A stretch of DNA of 64,000 bases from the NCBI GenBank assembly GCA_005862225.1, contig SZXV01000003.1, positions 62,001-126,000 on the forward strand, read 5' to 3'. Positions 29,225 through 38,486 of the stretch are shown here, one piece after another. The notes under the pieces are model-generated. The model had not been told where the DNA came from. It ran no database searches and was given only the letters and a program-made list of their open reading frames with translations. The DNA comes from Chlorobium sp. (GTDB lineage Bacteria > Bacteroidota > Chlorobiia > Chlorobiales > Chlorobiaceae). Position numbers and translations under genes: made by a program. How positions within the stretch are numbered: the stretch's first letter is position 1; every line of letters begins with the position of its first letter.

Positions 29225-29350
29225 GGAAATAATATATAACCACTGAAAGTATTCCAAGGGTATTATTAGGATAGAACAACTGTTGCATTCGAAACACGAA
29301 CAAAGTGTTCAGGTTATTGATTCTCAATGGGTTAAAGTTTTTTTAGTTTT

Positions 29351-31279
29351 ATGGAAAGACGCGAGTTTATAAAAAAGCTGTTCATGCGCACTGGTATTGG
29401 CGCAGGTGTTGCAATAGCAGGAACAGCCGGTCTTATTGGATATTACCAGCCGAGAAAAGAGTTTTATCATATTACTGAAGGTACTGAGGGGAAAGAGAGA
29501 CTTGATGTATCAAAAAAGGTCGTGGTTATTGGTGGAGGACTGGCGGGAATCAGCAGCTCTCTTGAGCTGGCACGAAGAGGTTTCGACGTCACCCTGGTCG
29601 AGTCTTCAGCAGCTCTTGGCGGCAAGCTTACCGGGTGGGACATTGACGCTCTGGGAGAGCATTTTCCCGTAGAGCATGGTTTTCATGGGTTTTTTGACCA
29701 GTATTACAACCTGAATGAAATATTTGCTTCTGCTGGCATCAAGCAGGATGTTTTTTCTTCCTCTCCTGGATATCCTGTGATTTTTAACAATGCTCCTGAA
29801 GAGGTTTTCGGGCAGACACCGAAGTTGTTTCCTCTCAATGTGCTCTCAATAGTAGGGCAGTCCCGAAAACTTGATATCATCTCATTTCTGAAAAATGAAA
29901 AAGGATTGCTCTCGACGGCTGAATTGTTCAAATACGAGTATCACAAGACGTTCAGCAAATATGATTCCATTGATTTTATGACCTATTGCCGGAATGGAGC
30001 GGCTCTTCCGGCATTTGTTGATACCGTGCTGCACCCTTTTGCTGATGCAACGATGAACCGCATGGAGATGCTCTCTGCGGCAGAGGCACTTCGGTATTTC
30101 CATTTTTATTTTATGGGTAGTCCTGAAGGCCTCTCTTTTCGAATCACGAACCGTGATTGCATGACAGCCCTTATCCTGCCACTCGAAGAGAGACTGAAGC
30201 AACTTGGCGTGAAGCTCAGGAAGGGGTGCACGGCAAGGCGCGTTAATGTTGAGCGTGAGAAGGTTTCCGGGGTCATTGTGGATACACCGGAAAGCGGGAG
30301 CCCTCTCTTTTTAAGGATTGATCCCTCCTCAGTACCTGAAAAAGGGTTTGCAACCTATGTTACTGCTGATGGAGTGCCCATTATGGTTGGTCGTAAAGGT
30401 CTTGGTTATCATGCCTATGATGGACGCTGCACACACATGGGGTGTACGGTTACCCCCGATGCTCAATCCGGAGGTTTTTTCTGCCCATGCCATGCTGGCA
30501 GGTATAATGTTTCAGGGTCGCCGGTAAGTGGCCCGCCCAAGGCGCCTCTTGCCAGACTTGACGTTGCGAATGAAGGGGTAATGCTTGTCGTAAGCAGTAA
30601 AGAGGATTCAGGAGATGGAGAGGGTGAACTTTTGGAGTGTGATTATTGTGTTGTCGCTGCTGATGTTCGGGGTACCCGTAAATTGATAAAAGCTTCCCGC
30701 CTGCACAGTCCGGAGTTTCAATCCAGCGTCGCTTCGCTGGGAGAAGCGGATCCCTATGCGGTCTACCGGCTCTGGATTGACTGTTCCCTTGATTCGGCAG
30801 AGTTTCCATTTTACACGGTTTCAGGTTATACCTATACCGATTCAGTCTCTCTGTATTCTCTCTTTCAGGAGCCCTATATCTCGTGGGCCAAAAAGCAAGG
30901 GGGCTGTGTTGTTGAATTACACGCATACGCCATTGCGCCAAAGGATATACGGTCTGAAGAGGAAATAAAGGCCACAATGCGACAGGAGCTGTATCTCTTG
31001 TTTCCCGAAACAAGGGATGCGACTATTCTGCATGAACTCTTTATGCAACAATCAAATTTTACCCGGTGGGCTCCTGGTGATCATACTCATCGACCCGGTC
31101 TTACAACGCCGTACTCAAATCTTTATTTTGCAGGCGACTGGGTGAAAGTTGACGCTCCCGTTTTTCTTATGGAGGCAGCCGTGTTTACCGGACGTATGGC
31201 GGCCAATGCTATCTTCAGCCATGAGTCGTTGAAGCCCACCCCGCTGCCTATTGTGCCGATGAAAGGTTTGTTTGCTTGA
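29351..31279 (+). CDS. crtU: CrtU-type carotenoid desaturase/methyltransferase with Rieske domain
   Basis: CrtU converts the beta-ionone ring of gamma- or beta-carotene to the aromatic ring of chlorobactene or isorenieratene. The 642 residues hold an FAD Rossmann motif (VVIGGGLAGISSSLELARRG, from about 58), the family signature EHGFHGFFDQYYNL, a Rieske [2Fe-2S] insert with ligands Cys360, His362, Cys378 and His381 (CTHMGC and CPCHAG), and the C-terminal FAD-binding YFAGDWVKVDAPVFLMEAAV. The N-terminus (ERREFIKKLFMR plus a Gly/Ala-rich hydrophobic stretch) resembles a twin-arginine signal or anchor. Aryl carotenoids are a hallmark of green sulfur bacteria. CrtU function is by family; a related Rieske-bearing CruE/CruH-type step cannot be excluded. 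Confidence 0.85.
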   Translation: MERREFIKKLFMRTGIGAGVAIAGTAGLIGYYQPRKEFYHITEGTEGKERLDVSKKVVVIGGGLAGISSSLELARRGFDVTLVESSAALGGKLTGWDIDALGEHFPVEHGFHGFFDQYYNLNEIFASAGIKQDVFSSSPGYPVIFNNAPEEVFGQTPKLFPLNVLSIVGQSRKLDIISFLKNEKGLLSTAELFKYEYHKTFSKYDSIDFMTYCRNGAALPAFVDTVLHPFADATMNRMEMLSAAEALRYFHFYFMGSPEGLSFRITNRDCMTALILPLEERLKQLGVKLRKGCTARRVNVEREKVSGVIVDTPESGSPLFLRIDPSSVPEKGFATYVTADGVPIMVGRKGLGYHAYDGRCTHMGCTVTPDAQSGGFFCPCHAGRYNVSGSPVSGPPKAPLARLDVANEGVMLVVSSKEDSGDGEGELLECDYCVVAADVRGTRKLIKASRLHSPEFQSSVASLGEADPYAVYRLWIDCSLDSAEFPFYTVSGYTYTDSVSLYSLFQEPYISWAKKQGGCVVELHAYAIAPKDIRSEEEIKATMRQELYLLFPETRDATILHELFMQQSNFTRWAPGDHTHRPGLTTPYSNLYFAGDWVKVDAPVFLMEAAVFTGRMAANAIFSHESLKPTPLPIVPMKGLFA

Positions 31280-32450
31280 GTTGCAGCCCAAGGCATTGTA
31301 TAACCGTGTTATGGAGCAGTGGGCGGAAGGAACGGATTTTGATGTTGTCTGATGTGGGATAAACCCTGTTGCTGAGCAGAATAACGGCAAGCTTTTTTTC
31401 AGGGTCAATCCAGATGCTTGTTCCGGTGAAGCCGAGATGACCGTAGGAGGAGTTGGAAAAAAAGTCTCCTGCCGAAGAGTGGCCTTCCGGCGACCGTAAA
31501 TCCCATCCCAATGCTCTTGGATAGTTACTTCGTTCGAGAAATGTTTTAAGTGTTGTTTTCCGGAAATAGATGCGCCCGTTGCTGCTTCCGCCGTTCATCA
31601 GCATACTTGTAAAACGCAGAAGGTCGCCAGTGGTTGAATACAGTCCGGCATGACCGGCAACTCCGCCCAGAAGTGCGGCATTCTGGTCGTGAACAAGTGG
31701 GCGTTCAATACTGAATGGCCAGAGCGTATCCTTCTCAACCGGAGCAATACGTCCGACCATTGAGAGTGGCGGTGTATACATGGTTGATGTCATCCCGAGC
31801 GGTGCACCAAATCGCTGCGTAAAGTTTGAAGCAAGAGATTTCCCTGTAATATTTTCAACAATATGCCCCAGAAGCATGAAGCCAAGATCGCTGTACAGGG
31901 TTGTGGTACCTGGTGCAGTGAGCAGGGTGTCAGCGGCTATAGCGCTGAAAAGCTCCCTTGACGATGCGCAACTTTTAAAAAAATAGGTATGGGCCCTCAG
32001 GCCGGAAGTATGACGCAGAAGCTGTTCAATCGTGACCTTTTCCTTGCCGTTTTTTGCAAAATCCGGCAGGTAATCGGATACTCGAGACTGAAGTGATAGC
32101 GAATCCCGTTCGACAAGCTGCATGACAATGCTTGTGGTAGCGACAGCCTTGGTGAGAGAGGCAAGATCATAGATCGTGGTGGTGTAAACGGGAGCACTGC
32201 CGGGGTTATAGGTCATTTTGCCAAACCCTTTATGGAAAACAACTTTCCCCTTGTAAAGCACCGCCAGGCTTGCCCCTGGAAAAACAGAGTCAGTGATCGC
32301 CTTGTTAACAACGGTTTCAAGCGGGCTGAAATTGTAAGCAAGCACATTAGTCGGGATCACCGTGATCATCCCGACAAAAAGCATGAGTGCTCCAACAAAG
32401 GAGCGGAGCACTGGTGCCACCATGACATTAAAAAAATGAGAACTTGACAT
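31248..32450 (-). CDS. Serine hydrolase, beta-lactamase/class C penicillin-binding fold
   Basis: 400 residues with an N-terminal hydrophobic signal (about 15-38) and the beta-lactamase-like core: the SxxK nucleophile in YDLASLTKAVATT, a YSDLGFMLLGHIVE segment with the Tyr, and the third box region GHLGFTGTSIWIDPEK. Such periplasmic enzymes include esterases, D-amino-acid peptidases and EstB-like proteins; the substrate is unknown. It overlaps mlaD by 23 bases upstream (ATG at 32423 would remove the overlap) and overlaps the convergent crtU by 32 bases at its 3' end. It appears to be the last gene of the Mla operon. Confidence 0.85.
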   Translation of the reverse strand: MSSSHFFNVMVAPVLRSFVGALMLFVGMITVIPTNVLAYNFSPLETVVNKAITDSVFPGASLAVLYKGKVVFHKGFGKMTYNPGSAPVYTTTIYDLASLTKAVATTSIVMQLVERDSLSLQSRVSDYLPDFAKNGKEKVTIEQLLRHTSGLRAHTYFFKSCASSRELFSAIAADTLLTAPGTTTLYSDLGFMLLGHIVENITGKSLASNFTQRFGAPLGMTSTMYTPPLSMVGRIAPVEKDTLWPFSIERPLVHDQNAALLGGVAGHAGLYSTTGDLLRFTSMLMNGGSSNGRIYFRKTTLKTFLERSNYPRALGWDLRSPEGHSSAGDFFSNSSYGHLGFTGTSIWIDPEKKLAVILLSNRVYPTSDNIKIRSFRPLLHNTVIQCLGLQLKQTNLSSAQ

Positions 32451-33306
32451 ACCGGTTCGGGTGAGCCTTCAGATCAACGAGCACGGAATCAAGTGACGAG
32501 AGCGTTCGTGACAAGTTATTATACAACAAAGGATTGGAAGAAAGCTGGCCCAGAGTGCCTTTCTCATTGTTCAGCTTGGTGATCAAGGATTCGGTTTTCA
32601 ATGCCGTTTGGTTAAGACGTTGAATGGTCTCCTCGGTATTTTTGGCCATTGCCTTGTCATTCAGAAGCTTCGGAAGAAGTCCATCACCATTGGAAGCTTT
32701 GTCGGTCAGTTTAGACAGCTCCGCTGTTGTGGTTTTAAGGCTGCTGACCGTTTCAGCTAACTCGTTTCCCATTTTTTCATCGGAGATAAGCCTGCCCGCC
32801 ATACCCTTGCCCTTGTTCAGGTGATCAAGGAGCTCATTGATTTTAACAAAAGCGCTGTTGGCATTGCCGGTCAGGCTCGCCATCCCGTCCTCCGTTTCCA
32901 GAGCGATAAAATCTCCATTGTTCACAGGAGCGGCTTTCCCTGTTTTGATATCAACATACTTGTCGCCAAGCACACCAAGTGACTTGATGGTTGCTTTGGC
33001 ATCCTTTGTCACAAGCGGAGCGTACTCATTTTTCAGTCTGAGAGAGGCAACCACGAAAAGCGAATCATTCCTCCTGAAAAAATCCATTTTTGAAACGGTT
33101 CCGATTTTTTTGCCGGACACTGAGACAAAGTTGTTTTCAGCAAGACTCTGCACGTCTCTCGACACAATTTTTATCGTGGTCACTCCGGAAAAAAGATTGG
33201 TGTTTTTGCCGATCACCAAACCCATATAGGCGGCAAAACCGAGGCCAAAAACAAAAAAAATACCGGTTTTCAGATCGCTCCATTTCAAAGCGTTCGGATT
33301 TTTCAT
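32428..33306 (-). CDS. MlaD-type MCE-domain substrate-binding protein
   Basis: 292 residues: one N-terminal membrane helix (about 12-33, GIFFVFGLGFAAYMGLVIGK), an MCE domain (about 40-125, e.g. NNFVSVSGKKIGTVSKMDFF and LGVLGDKYVDIKTG), then a long helical tail with repeated LNKGKGMAGRL/LLNDKAMAKN-type segments. MCE proteins form hexameric rings that ferry phospholipids between membranes. It follows the ATPase and permease genes in the same direction, completing an MlaFED-like set; no MlaC or MlaA homologue is visible here. Confidence 0.92.
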   Translation of the reverse strand: MKNPNALKWSDLKTGIFFVFGLGFAAYMGLVIGKNTNLFSGVTTIKIVSRDVQSLAENNFVSVSGKKIGTVSKMDFFRRNDSLFVVASLRLKNEYAPLVTKDAKATIKSLGVLGDKYVDIKTGKAAPVNNGDFIALETEDGMASLTGNANSAFVKINELLDHLNKGKGMAGRLISDEKMGNELAETVSSLKTTTAELSKLTDKASNGDGLLPKLLNDKAMAKNTEETIQRLNQTALKTESLITKLNNEKGTLGQLSSNPLLYNNLSRTLSSLDSVLVDLKAHPNRYVKFSFF

Positions 33307-33330
33307 ACAGGTGAAAGTCTTAAGTGAAAG

Positions 33331-34065
33331 TTATAATTCTAAAATTTTATCGGAAAGAATCGAACGTATAAACGGGTGCTCAGCTTCATGAAGTTTTTCT
33401 GTCACATCGTCAAAAATAATTTCACCCTGATATAATACCGCAACCGAGTCGGCGACATTAAAGACATCATCGATAATATGAGTCACAATCACTGCTCCCA
33501 GATTATTGTTATGGCGCAGGGAGCTGATAAGAGAAAGTATTTTCTTGGAACTGACAGGGTCAAGTCCCGCTGTAGGTTCATCAAAAAGGATCATGTGAGG
33601 TTTGAAAATCAGCGCTCTTCCTATGGCAACCCTTCTGCGCATTCCCCCGCTAAGACTTTCAGGAAGCTGTTCTTCATACCCCTCAAGCCCGGCGAACTGG
33701 ATTTGTTCCGCAACTTTTTGGCGTATCTCTTCCTCCGGGAGCTTCAAGTTTTCACGAAGAAAAAAGCCAAGATTCTGGCTGATGGTCAAAGAGTCAAAGA
33801 GCGCATTACCCTGAAAAACCATACCCATCTTTCGCCGTATTTCATAAAGAGCGGTCTCCTTCATGTTGGTAATATCCGTACCGTCAACAATAACCTGTCC
33901 ATTGTTTGGTTTGATAAGGCCAAGCATCAGTTTAAGAATCGTGCTTTTGCCAACCCCGCTTGGTCCGAGAATAGCTTTGATGGTGTTGTCCTTGATGGTA
34001 AGAGAGATATTTTTAAGGATCTCCCTGTCACCATATTTTAAACCGACCTTCCGTAATTCAATCAT
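33331..34065 (-). CDS. MlaF-type ABC transporter ATPase
   Basis: 244 residues with Walker A GPSGVGKST, Q-loop MGMVFQGNALFDSLT, signature LSGGMRRRVAIGRAL, Walker B MILFDEPTAGLDPVSS and switch His in IVTHIIDD. The FDSLT and LDPVSS details match the Mce/Mla (Ttg2A) subfamily that powers phospholipid transport. It starts five bases after mlaE and precedes mlaD by 24 bases. Confidence 0.95.
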   Translation of the reverse strand: MIELRKVGLKYGDREILKNISLTIKDNTIKAILGPSGVGKSTILKLMLGLIKPNNGQVIVDGTDITNMKETALYEIRRKMGMVFQGNALFDSLTISQNLGFFLRENLKLPEEEIRQKVAEQIQFAGLEGYEEQLPESLSGGMRRRVAIGRALIFKPHMILFDEPTAGLDPVSSKKILSLISSLRHNNNLGAVIVTHIIDDVFNVADSVAVLYQGEIIFDDVTEKLHEAEHPFIRSILSDKILEL

Positions 34066-34070
34066 GCATC

Positions 34071-34910
34071 TTACATGTTTTCCAGCACTATCTTGGAAAC
34101 GTAGAAATTGGCAATCAGTACCAGTCCCGATGAAACAACAATACCTTTAATAGTAGAACGTCCGACACCCGCAGTTCCTCCTCGTGCAGAAAAACCGTTG
34201 AAGCTGCTGACAAGTGTGATGATGACGGCGAAGACCGGGGCTTTCAGGAAACCGACCACAAAGTCCTTGGGCGCAAGGCGGGGGTAAACAGCGTTCCAGA
34301 ATATTCCGGGGTCAATCCTGTGGTAATGTTCAGCCATATACGCAGCGCTTTGCAGGCCGGCAAAGTCTGAGAGCGCGGTCAATGGCAAAAACATGATGAG
34401 TGCAGCGACAAGGCGGGGCATGACAAGTTTTGCAATAGGGTCAGTGCCAAACGCCCGCAGCGCATCGATTTGTTCTGAAATCTGCATTGCGCCGAGTTCA
34501 GCCCCATTTCGTGATCCAAACCTGGCAGAAAGCATGAGACCCATAAGAAGCGGTCCCAGTTCGCGGATCACCGAGAGCGCTGTTGAGCGGCCAAGCATTG
34601 TTTTGGCTCCGAAGTCCTCAAGCAGGTTTCCCACCTCAATGGCAAGAAGAGCCCCTATGGAGATAGCGCTGACAAGCACAATAGGAATCGAGTCGGTACC
34701 GCATATTGTGGCCTGGTCAAGCACATCACGCCAATACCTGATTGTTTTTGGGAAGGCCATAAACGCCCTGAGCGAAAAAAGAAAAAATTCCTGCATCGTG
34801 AAAAAGAAATCTTTCAGTTGCTGGACCAGCTTTTTTCCAAACATTCTAAAGATCCCTGATATAAAGAATGAGCTTTGGGGGGTGACGTCTGTGGATAGTT
34901 GTGTTTTCAT
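34071..34910 (-). CDS. MlaE-type ABC transporter permease
   Basis: 279 residues of the MlaE family: RYWRDVLDQATICGTDSIPI, then membrane helices with ALLAIEVGNLLEDFGAKTML, VIRELGPLLMGLMLSARFGS, RNGAELGAMQISEQIDALRA and FGTDPIAKLVMPRLVA, and a C-terminal AVFAVIITLVSSFNGFSARG. It forms the membrane core of the phospholipid transporter. Its start overlaps the PHP gene stop by four bases (ATGA), so all genes of this run are translationally linked. Confidence 0.95.
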   Translation of the reverse strand: MKTQLSTDVTPQSSFFISGIFRMFGKKLVQQLKDFFFTMQEFFLFSLRAFMAFPKTIRYWRDVLDQATICGTDSIPIVLVSAISIGALLAIEVGNLLEDFGAKTMLGRSTALSVIRELGPLLMGLMLSARFGSRNGAELGAMQISEQIDALRAFGTDPIAKLVMPRLVAALIMFLPLTALSDFAGLQSAAYMAEHYHRIDPGIFWNAVYPRLAPKDFVVGFLKAPVFAVIITLVSSFNGFSARGGTAGVGRSTIKGIVVSSGLVLIANFYVSKIVLENM

Positions 34911-35767
34911 GCGTGCAAAAGTCGGCTTTTCATTTTTTTAACCCACTCATAGGGTATGGTCACCTTGCCGAAAACGTCATCATCACGCTCTCTCATGCCA
35001 TGGTAATCTGACCCCCCAGAAAAAAGCAGGAAGTACTCATTGGCAATTTCACGGTAGTAATTTTGCCTGTACGCATCGTGAGAAGGATGGATAATTTCAA
35101 TGCCATCAAGCCCGAAAGTGATCAACTGTTTCAGTGTTTCATCAGACACATTCTGAGCCGGATGGGCAAGAAAAGAGAGCCCGGAGGCCTTGTTGATAAG
35201 CCTGATAACATCAGCAGGATGCGTCTCTATACTTTTCACATAAGCTGGACTGTGCGATCCAAGATATTTGCTGAACGCTTCGCTGAAGCTTTTGACATAG
35301 CCAACATCCTGCAGCACTGCTGCTATATGAGGACGCCCGACACTGCCATTCTGGGCTTTTATGATAATTTGCTCAATACCAATTTTAACACCCATTTTGG
35401 CAAGCTTGCTTACCATGCGCTCAGCCCGCTCGGTGCGCAGGTGACGGCAGTGGTCAAGATACCCCTTCAGCTCAGAGTGCTGATAATCAAAAAAATACCC
35501 AAGGACATGAATATCATAGCCCTTGTAGGTTGAGCTCATCTCTACACCGGGAATAAGCTCAATACCTTTCTCGAAGGCTAATGGCTTTGCTTTGTCAATA
35601 CCTAAAACAGAATCATGATCAGTAATGCTGATGGCCTTTAATCCGGCAAGTGTTGCTTTCTGAACAATTTCCTCCGGTGAAAAAATGCCGTCCGAACATT
35701 TCGTGTGTATATGTAAGTCTGCTTTTTCAAGGCCATTATGCCCTACGCTCGACAAGCTGTATGGCAC
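34907..35767 (-). CDS. PHP-domain phosphoesterase (YciV/RNase AM-like)
   Basis: 286 residues beginning with the PHP metal motif DLHIHTKCSDGIFSPEEIV and SITDHDSVLG, with further ligand histidines in GVEMSSTYKGYDIHVLGYFF, FLAHPAQ and GGSDYHG. Family members hydrolyse nucleoside 3',5'-bisphosphates or trim short RNAs 5' to 3'. It is the first gene of the Mla operon, a metabolic mismatch that may be simple co-transcription. Upstream lies a 115-base gap to uppP, on the same strand. Confidence 0.9.
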   Translation of the reverse strand: MPYSLSSVGHNGLEKADLHIHTKCSDGIFSPEEIVQKATLAGLKAISITDHDSVLGIDKAKPLAFEKGIELIPGVEMSSTYKGYDIHVLGYFFDYQHSELKGYLDHCRHLRTERAERMVSKLAKMGVKIGIEQIIIKAQNGSVGRPHIAAVLQDVGYVKSFSEAFSKYLGSHSPAYVKSIETHPADVIRLINKASGLSFLAHPAQNVSDETLKQLITFGLDGIEIIHPSHDAYRQNYYREIANEYFLLFSGGSDYHGMRERDDDVFGKVTIPYEWVKKMKSRLLHA

Positions 35768-35882
35768 GGCTGAATAATTATAAAATGTTAATTTAGATTC
35801 CCTGTATATAAGAAAAATTTTTGGCCTGCTTTCCAGAAAACTTGAATTATTTTTCAGGGTAAAAAGTTGCTTTGCGATTTGA

Positions 35883-36731
35883 TTATGGCTTCAAGACTCC
35901 TGTGGCAACAAGAAAAAGAATTGTAGCGCCAGCGGCAAGCCTGTAGACAATAAAGATTGTCGTGTTGTGCTTTTTCAGGTAGTTGAGTAAGAAGGCAATC
36001 GATGCATAGCCGACAATACCGGCGAAGAGAGTTGCTACCACAAGATTGATCGTATGGTCAGGAGACGCAGTTATGTCGCTCCGTGTTTTATAGAGTTCAA
36101 GAAGCGCAGCGGCAAAAACTGAAGGGAGTGAAAGAAGAAATGAAAAACGGGCGGCAGCTTCACGGGTAAGATTCAGGAATAGTCCACCGGTTATGGTGAC
36201 ACCCGAACGGGATGAACCGGGTATAAGGGCGACGCTTTGAGCCAGGCCGATCAGCAGAGCCTCTTTCCAGCCGATATCTGCCATTGATTTCAGTGGGAGA
36301 TTGTGTTCCAGGCGCTGTTTTATTTTTCGTTCAGCAAGCGCGAGGATAAGTGCAAGTCCGATCAGTGCGCCGCTGACCCAGTAGAGTGAGCGGAGAGTAG
36401 TTTCAATCTCTGACTTAAACAGAAGCCCAAACACAACAATCGGGATCGTTCCCGCAGCAATCACCCATCCCATTTTTGCTTCGGCGCTGCCCAGTGGTTT
36501 ACGTTGGAGTATTCCCCCGACAACAGCGCGGACAATATTTGAAATATCTTTTCTGAAATAGACAAGAACAGCAACGAGGGTACCTGTCTGCACAATGGCG
36601 GTAAATGCGGCTCCGGGATCTTCCCAGCCTGCAAGCGCAGGAATTATTCTTAGATGTGCTGTACTGCTTATGGGAAGAAATTCCGTCAATCCCTGAATGA
36701 TTCCAAGAAGAGCTGCTTCAATGAGGGTCAT
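35883..36731 (-). CDS. uppP: Undecaprenyl-diphosphatase UppP (BacA)
   Basis: UppP removes one phosphate from undecaprenyl diphosphate so that the lipid carrier can be reused. The 282-residue, about eight-helix protein has both signatures: GLTEFLPISSTAHLRI with the catalytic Glu and His, and LIPGSSRSGVTITGGLFLN. Its ATG overlaps the rdgB stop by four bases, so it is the last gene of the pdxJ-rdgB-uppP operon. It complements uppS at 17623. Confidence 0.97.
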   Translation of the reverse strand: MTLIEAALLGIIQGLTEFLPISSTAHLRIIPALAGWEDPGAAFTAIVQTGTLVAVLVYFRKDISNIVRAVVGGILQRKPLGSAEAKMGWVIAAGTIPIVVFGLLFKSEIETTLRSLYWVSGALIGLALILALAERKIKQRLEHNLPLKSMADIGWKEALLIGLAQSVALIPGSSRSGVTITGGLFLNLTREAAARFSFLLSLPSVFAAALLELYKTRSDITASPDHTINLVVATLFAGIVGYASIAFLLNYLKKHNTTIFIVYRLAAGATILFLVATGVLKP

Positions 36732-37432
36732 AACTCTACGTTTAATGTGGTGTGTGGAATGCCTGTCCGTTCAAGAATATCCCGGAGTGTGATGATGGCT
36801 TTCTTGACAGCCAGAGAGCGATGGCTCATACTGTTTTTTTCTTGCATGTTCATCTCGGCGTATGTTTTTCCCAGAGCATCGACCATAAAGATCGGATCAT
36901 ACCCAAATCCACCAGACCCTTTCGGTTCAGGAGTTATCGTGCCGCAAACAACCCCGTCCATAGTTTTTTCAAAAAGGAATGATCCTTGTGGAGAGGGGAG
37001 AATGCCTTTCAGGGCAATCACACTTCTGAAGCGCGCTTTTCTGTTAACAATGCCGCTCATGCAGTGCAACAGGTGATTGAGATTATCAGTATAGGTTGGC
37101 GGGTTTCCGTCGGACATGGGGGCATATCGTGCAGAGTAAACTCCAGGCGCTCCATTAAGGCCTTCAACTTCCAGACCGGTATCATCTGCCAGTACAACCA
37201 TAAAAGGGAAGCGATCAGCAAGAAGGTCAAAGACGGTCTGAGCCTTCAGCAGAGCATTTCCCTCCAGAGTCACTTCGGTCTCCTCAATCTCAACGTCCAG
37301 ACCAATGTCATTGAGCGCGTAGACCCTGAACAGTGGCGAAATGTTTTCAAGGAGCGGTCGAAGTTCCCTGACCTTGTCCTTGTTGCCAGTTGCAAGAATA
37401 ATAGCAATCTGGTTCTTTGAATTGTCTGTCAT
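36728..37432 (-). CDS. rdgB: XTP/dITP diphosphatase (RdgB/Ham1)
   Basis: The enzyme hydrolyses dITP, XTP and ITP to keep deaminated purines out of nucleic acids. The 234-residue product has IILATGNKDKVRELRPLL, the catalytic VVLADDTGLEVEGLNGAPGV, YSARYAP, and the substrate loop GSGGFGYDPIF with MSHRSLAVKKAI. It is slightly longer than usual because of extra residues around 35-60. It lies between pdxJ (nine bases away) and uppP (four-base overlap). Confidence 0.96.
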   Translation of the reverse strand: MTDNSKNQIAIILATGNKDKVRELRPLLENISPLFRVYALNDIGLDVEIEETEVTLEGNALLKAQTVFDLLADRFPFMVVLADDTGLEVEGLNGAPGVYSARYAPMSDGNPPTYTDNLNHLLHCMSGIVNRKARFRSVIALKGILPSPQGSFLFEKTMDGVVCGTITPEPKGSGGFGYDPIFMVDALGKTYAEMNMQEKNSMSHRSLAVKKAIITLRDILERTGIPHTTLNVEL

Positions 37433-37441
37433 TTGACACGG

Positions 37442-38149
37442 TTACTTGATGATTTGGAGCATCTCCCTGACAGCCTCTTCAAGACCGGTCATGACTGCAC
37501 GGGCAATAATGGCATGGCCGATACTTACCTCCTCAATATCTATAATCTCCCTGAACGGAGCAATGTTGAGGTAGTCAAGCCCATGACCCGCTACGACCTT
37601 CAGGCCCAGTGTTTTTGCATAAGCGGCGGCGTCCCTGATTCTTTTCAGTTCATGCTCCTGTTCATCACCCTTTTTGAGGGCGTAGAGGCCAGTGTGCAGC
37701 TCTACAAGATCGGCGCCCGCTTCTGCGGCAAGAGCTATAGATTTTTTTTCAGGCTCAATAAAAAGACTGACCTCTATTCTTGCGGGCTTGAATGGTTTCA
37801 AAAATTCCAGCAGTGTAGAAAAGTGACGAACAATGTCAAACCCGCCTTCCGTTGTCAGTTCCTCCCTTTTTTCCGGAACCAGGGTAATAAGCTCTGGTTT
37901 TGTTTTCAGCGCAATCTGCTGCAACTCGGGAGTCATGGCCATCTCAAGGTCAAGCTTTGTGGTTACGGCACTGCGGAGTCTTGCCAGGTCATTGTCCTTG
38001 ATGTGGCGGCGATCTTCGCGCAGGTGGCAGACAATGCCAGCCGCTCCGGACTTTTCAGCAAGCAGGGCTGCCGCAACCGGGTCAGGTTCCTGTTCACCAC
38101 GGGCGTTGCGCAGGGTGGCGATATGGTCAATATTAACGGCTAATTTCAT
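37442..38149 (-). CDS. pdxJ: Pyridoxine 5'-phosphate synthase
   Basis: PdxJ condenses 1-deoxyxylulose 5-phosphate with aminoacetone phosphate in the DXP-dependent vitamin B6 route. The 235-residue TIM barrel shows [65 protein letters not shown] and [13 protein letters not shown]. Its precursor DXP is made by the dxs product in this window. It is first in the operon with rdgB and uppP. Confidence 0.97.
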   Translation of the reverse strand: MKLAVNIDHIATLRNARGEQEPDPVAAALLAEKSGAAGIVCHLREDRRHIKDNDLARLRSAVTTKLDLEMAMTPELQQIALKTKPELITLVPEKREELTTEGGFDIVRHFSTLLEFLKPFKPARIEVSLFIEPEKKSIALAAEAGADLVELHTGLYALKKGDEQEHELKRIRDAAAYAKTLGLKVVAGHGLDYLNIAPFREIIDIEEVSIGHAIIARAVMTGLEEAVREMLQIIK

Positions 38150-38273
38150 AAATCGTGGACATAATAATCAATGGTCAAAAATCGGAATTTGGTGGCTGGC
38201 GGCTTGGTTGCCACGAGCAACATAAGCGAAAGTAATGAAAAAATGGTAGAATGGAGAACATGGCGGTTATGTT

Positions 38274-38486
38274 TTACCGCATCTCCAGCCCGTTCAGCGA
38301 TTCGCGGAGGTCGGCCACTGCCGGGTGGTTCGGCGGCAGTTGGTAAATGGTCAGGATAAGATCAAAAACGGTCGTAAAATATGCAGAGTCATTGCGGAAA
38401 TCGGTGTAGATAAGGTAATTAAAAACGATACCATGGGCAATTTTTGCAAGGCGGGAGCCTGAGGTTGGCAACTCTTTATACCTCGG
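38274..38486 (-). pseudogene. Orphan reading frame directly behind the RES gene, same frame
   Basis: After the TAA of the RES gene (38487-38489) the same frame stays open for 70 codons to 38274, with protein-like sequence (IVFNYLIYTDFRNDSAYF, YQLPPNHPAVADLRESLNGL). The only start is a TTG at 38471. I recognise no family. It could be a small third gene, or the remnant of a gene joined to the toxin gene by rearrangement. The rest of the 337-base stretch between the RES gene and pdxJ shows nothing I can call. Confidence 0.35.
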
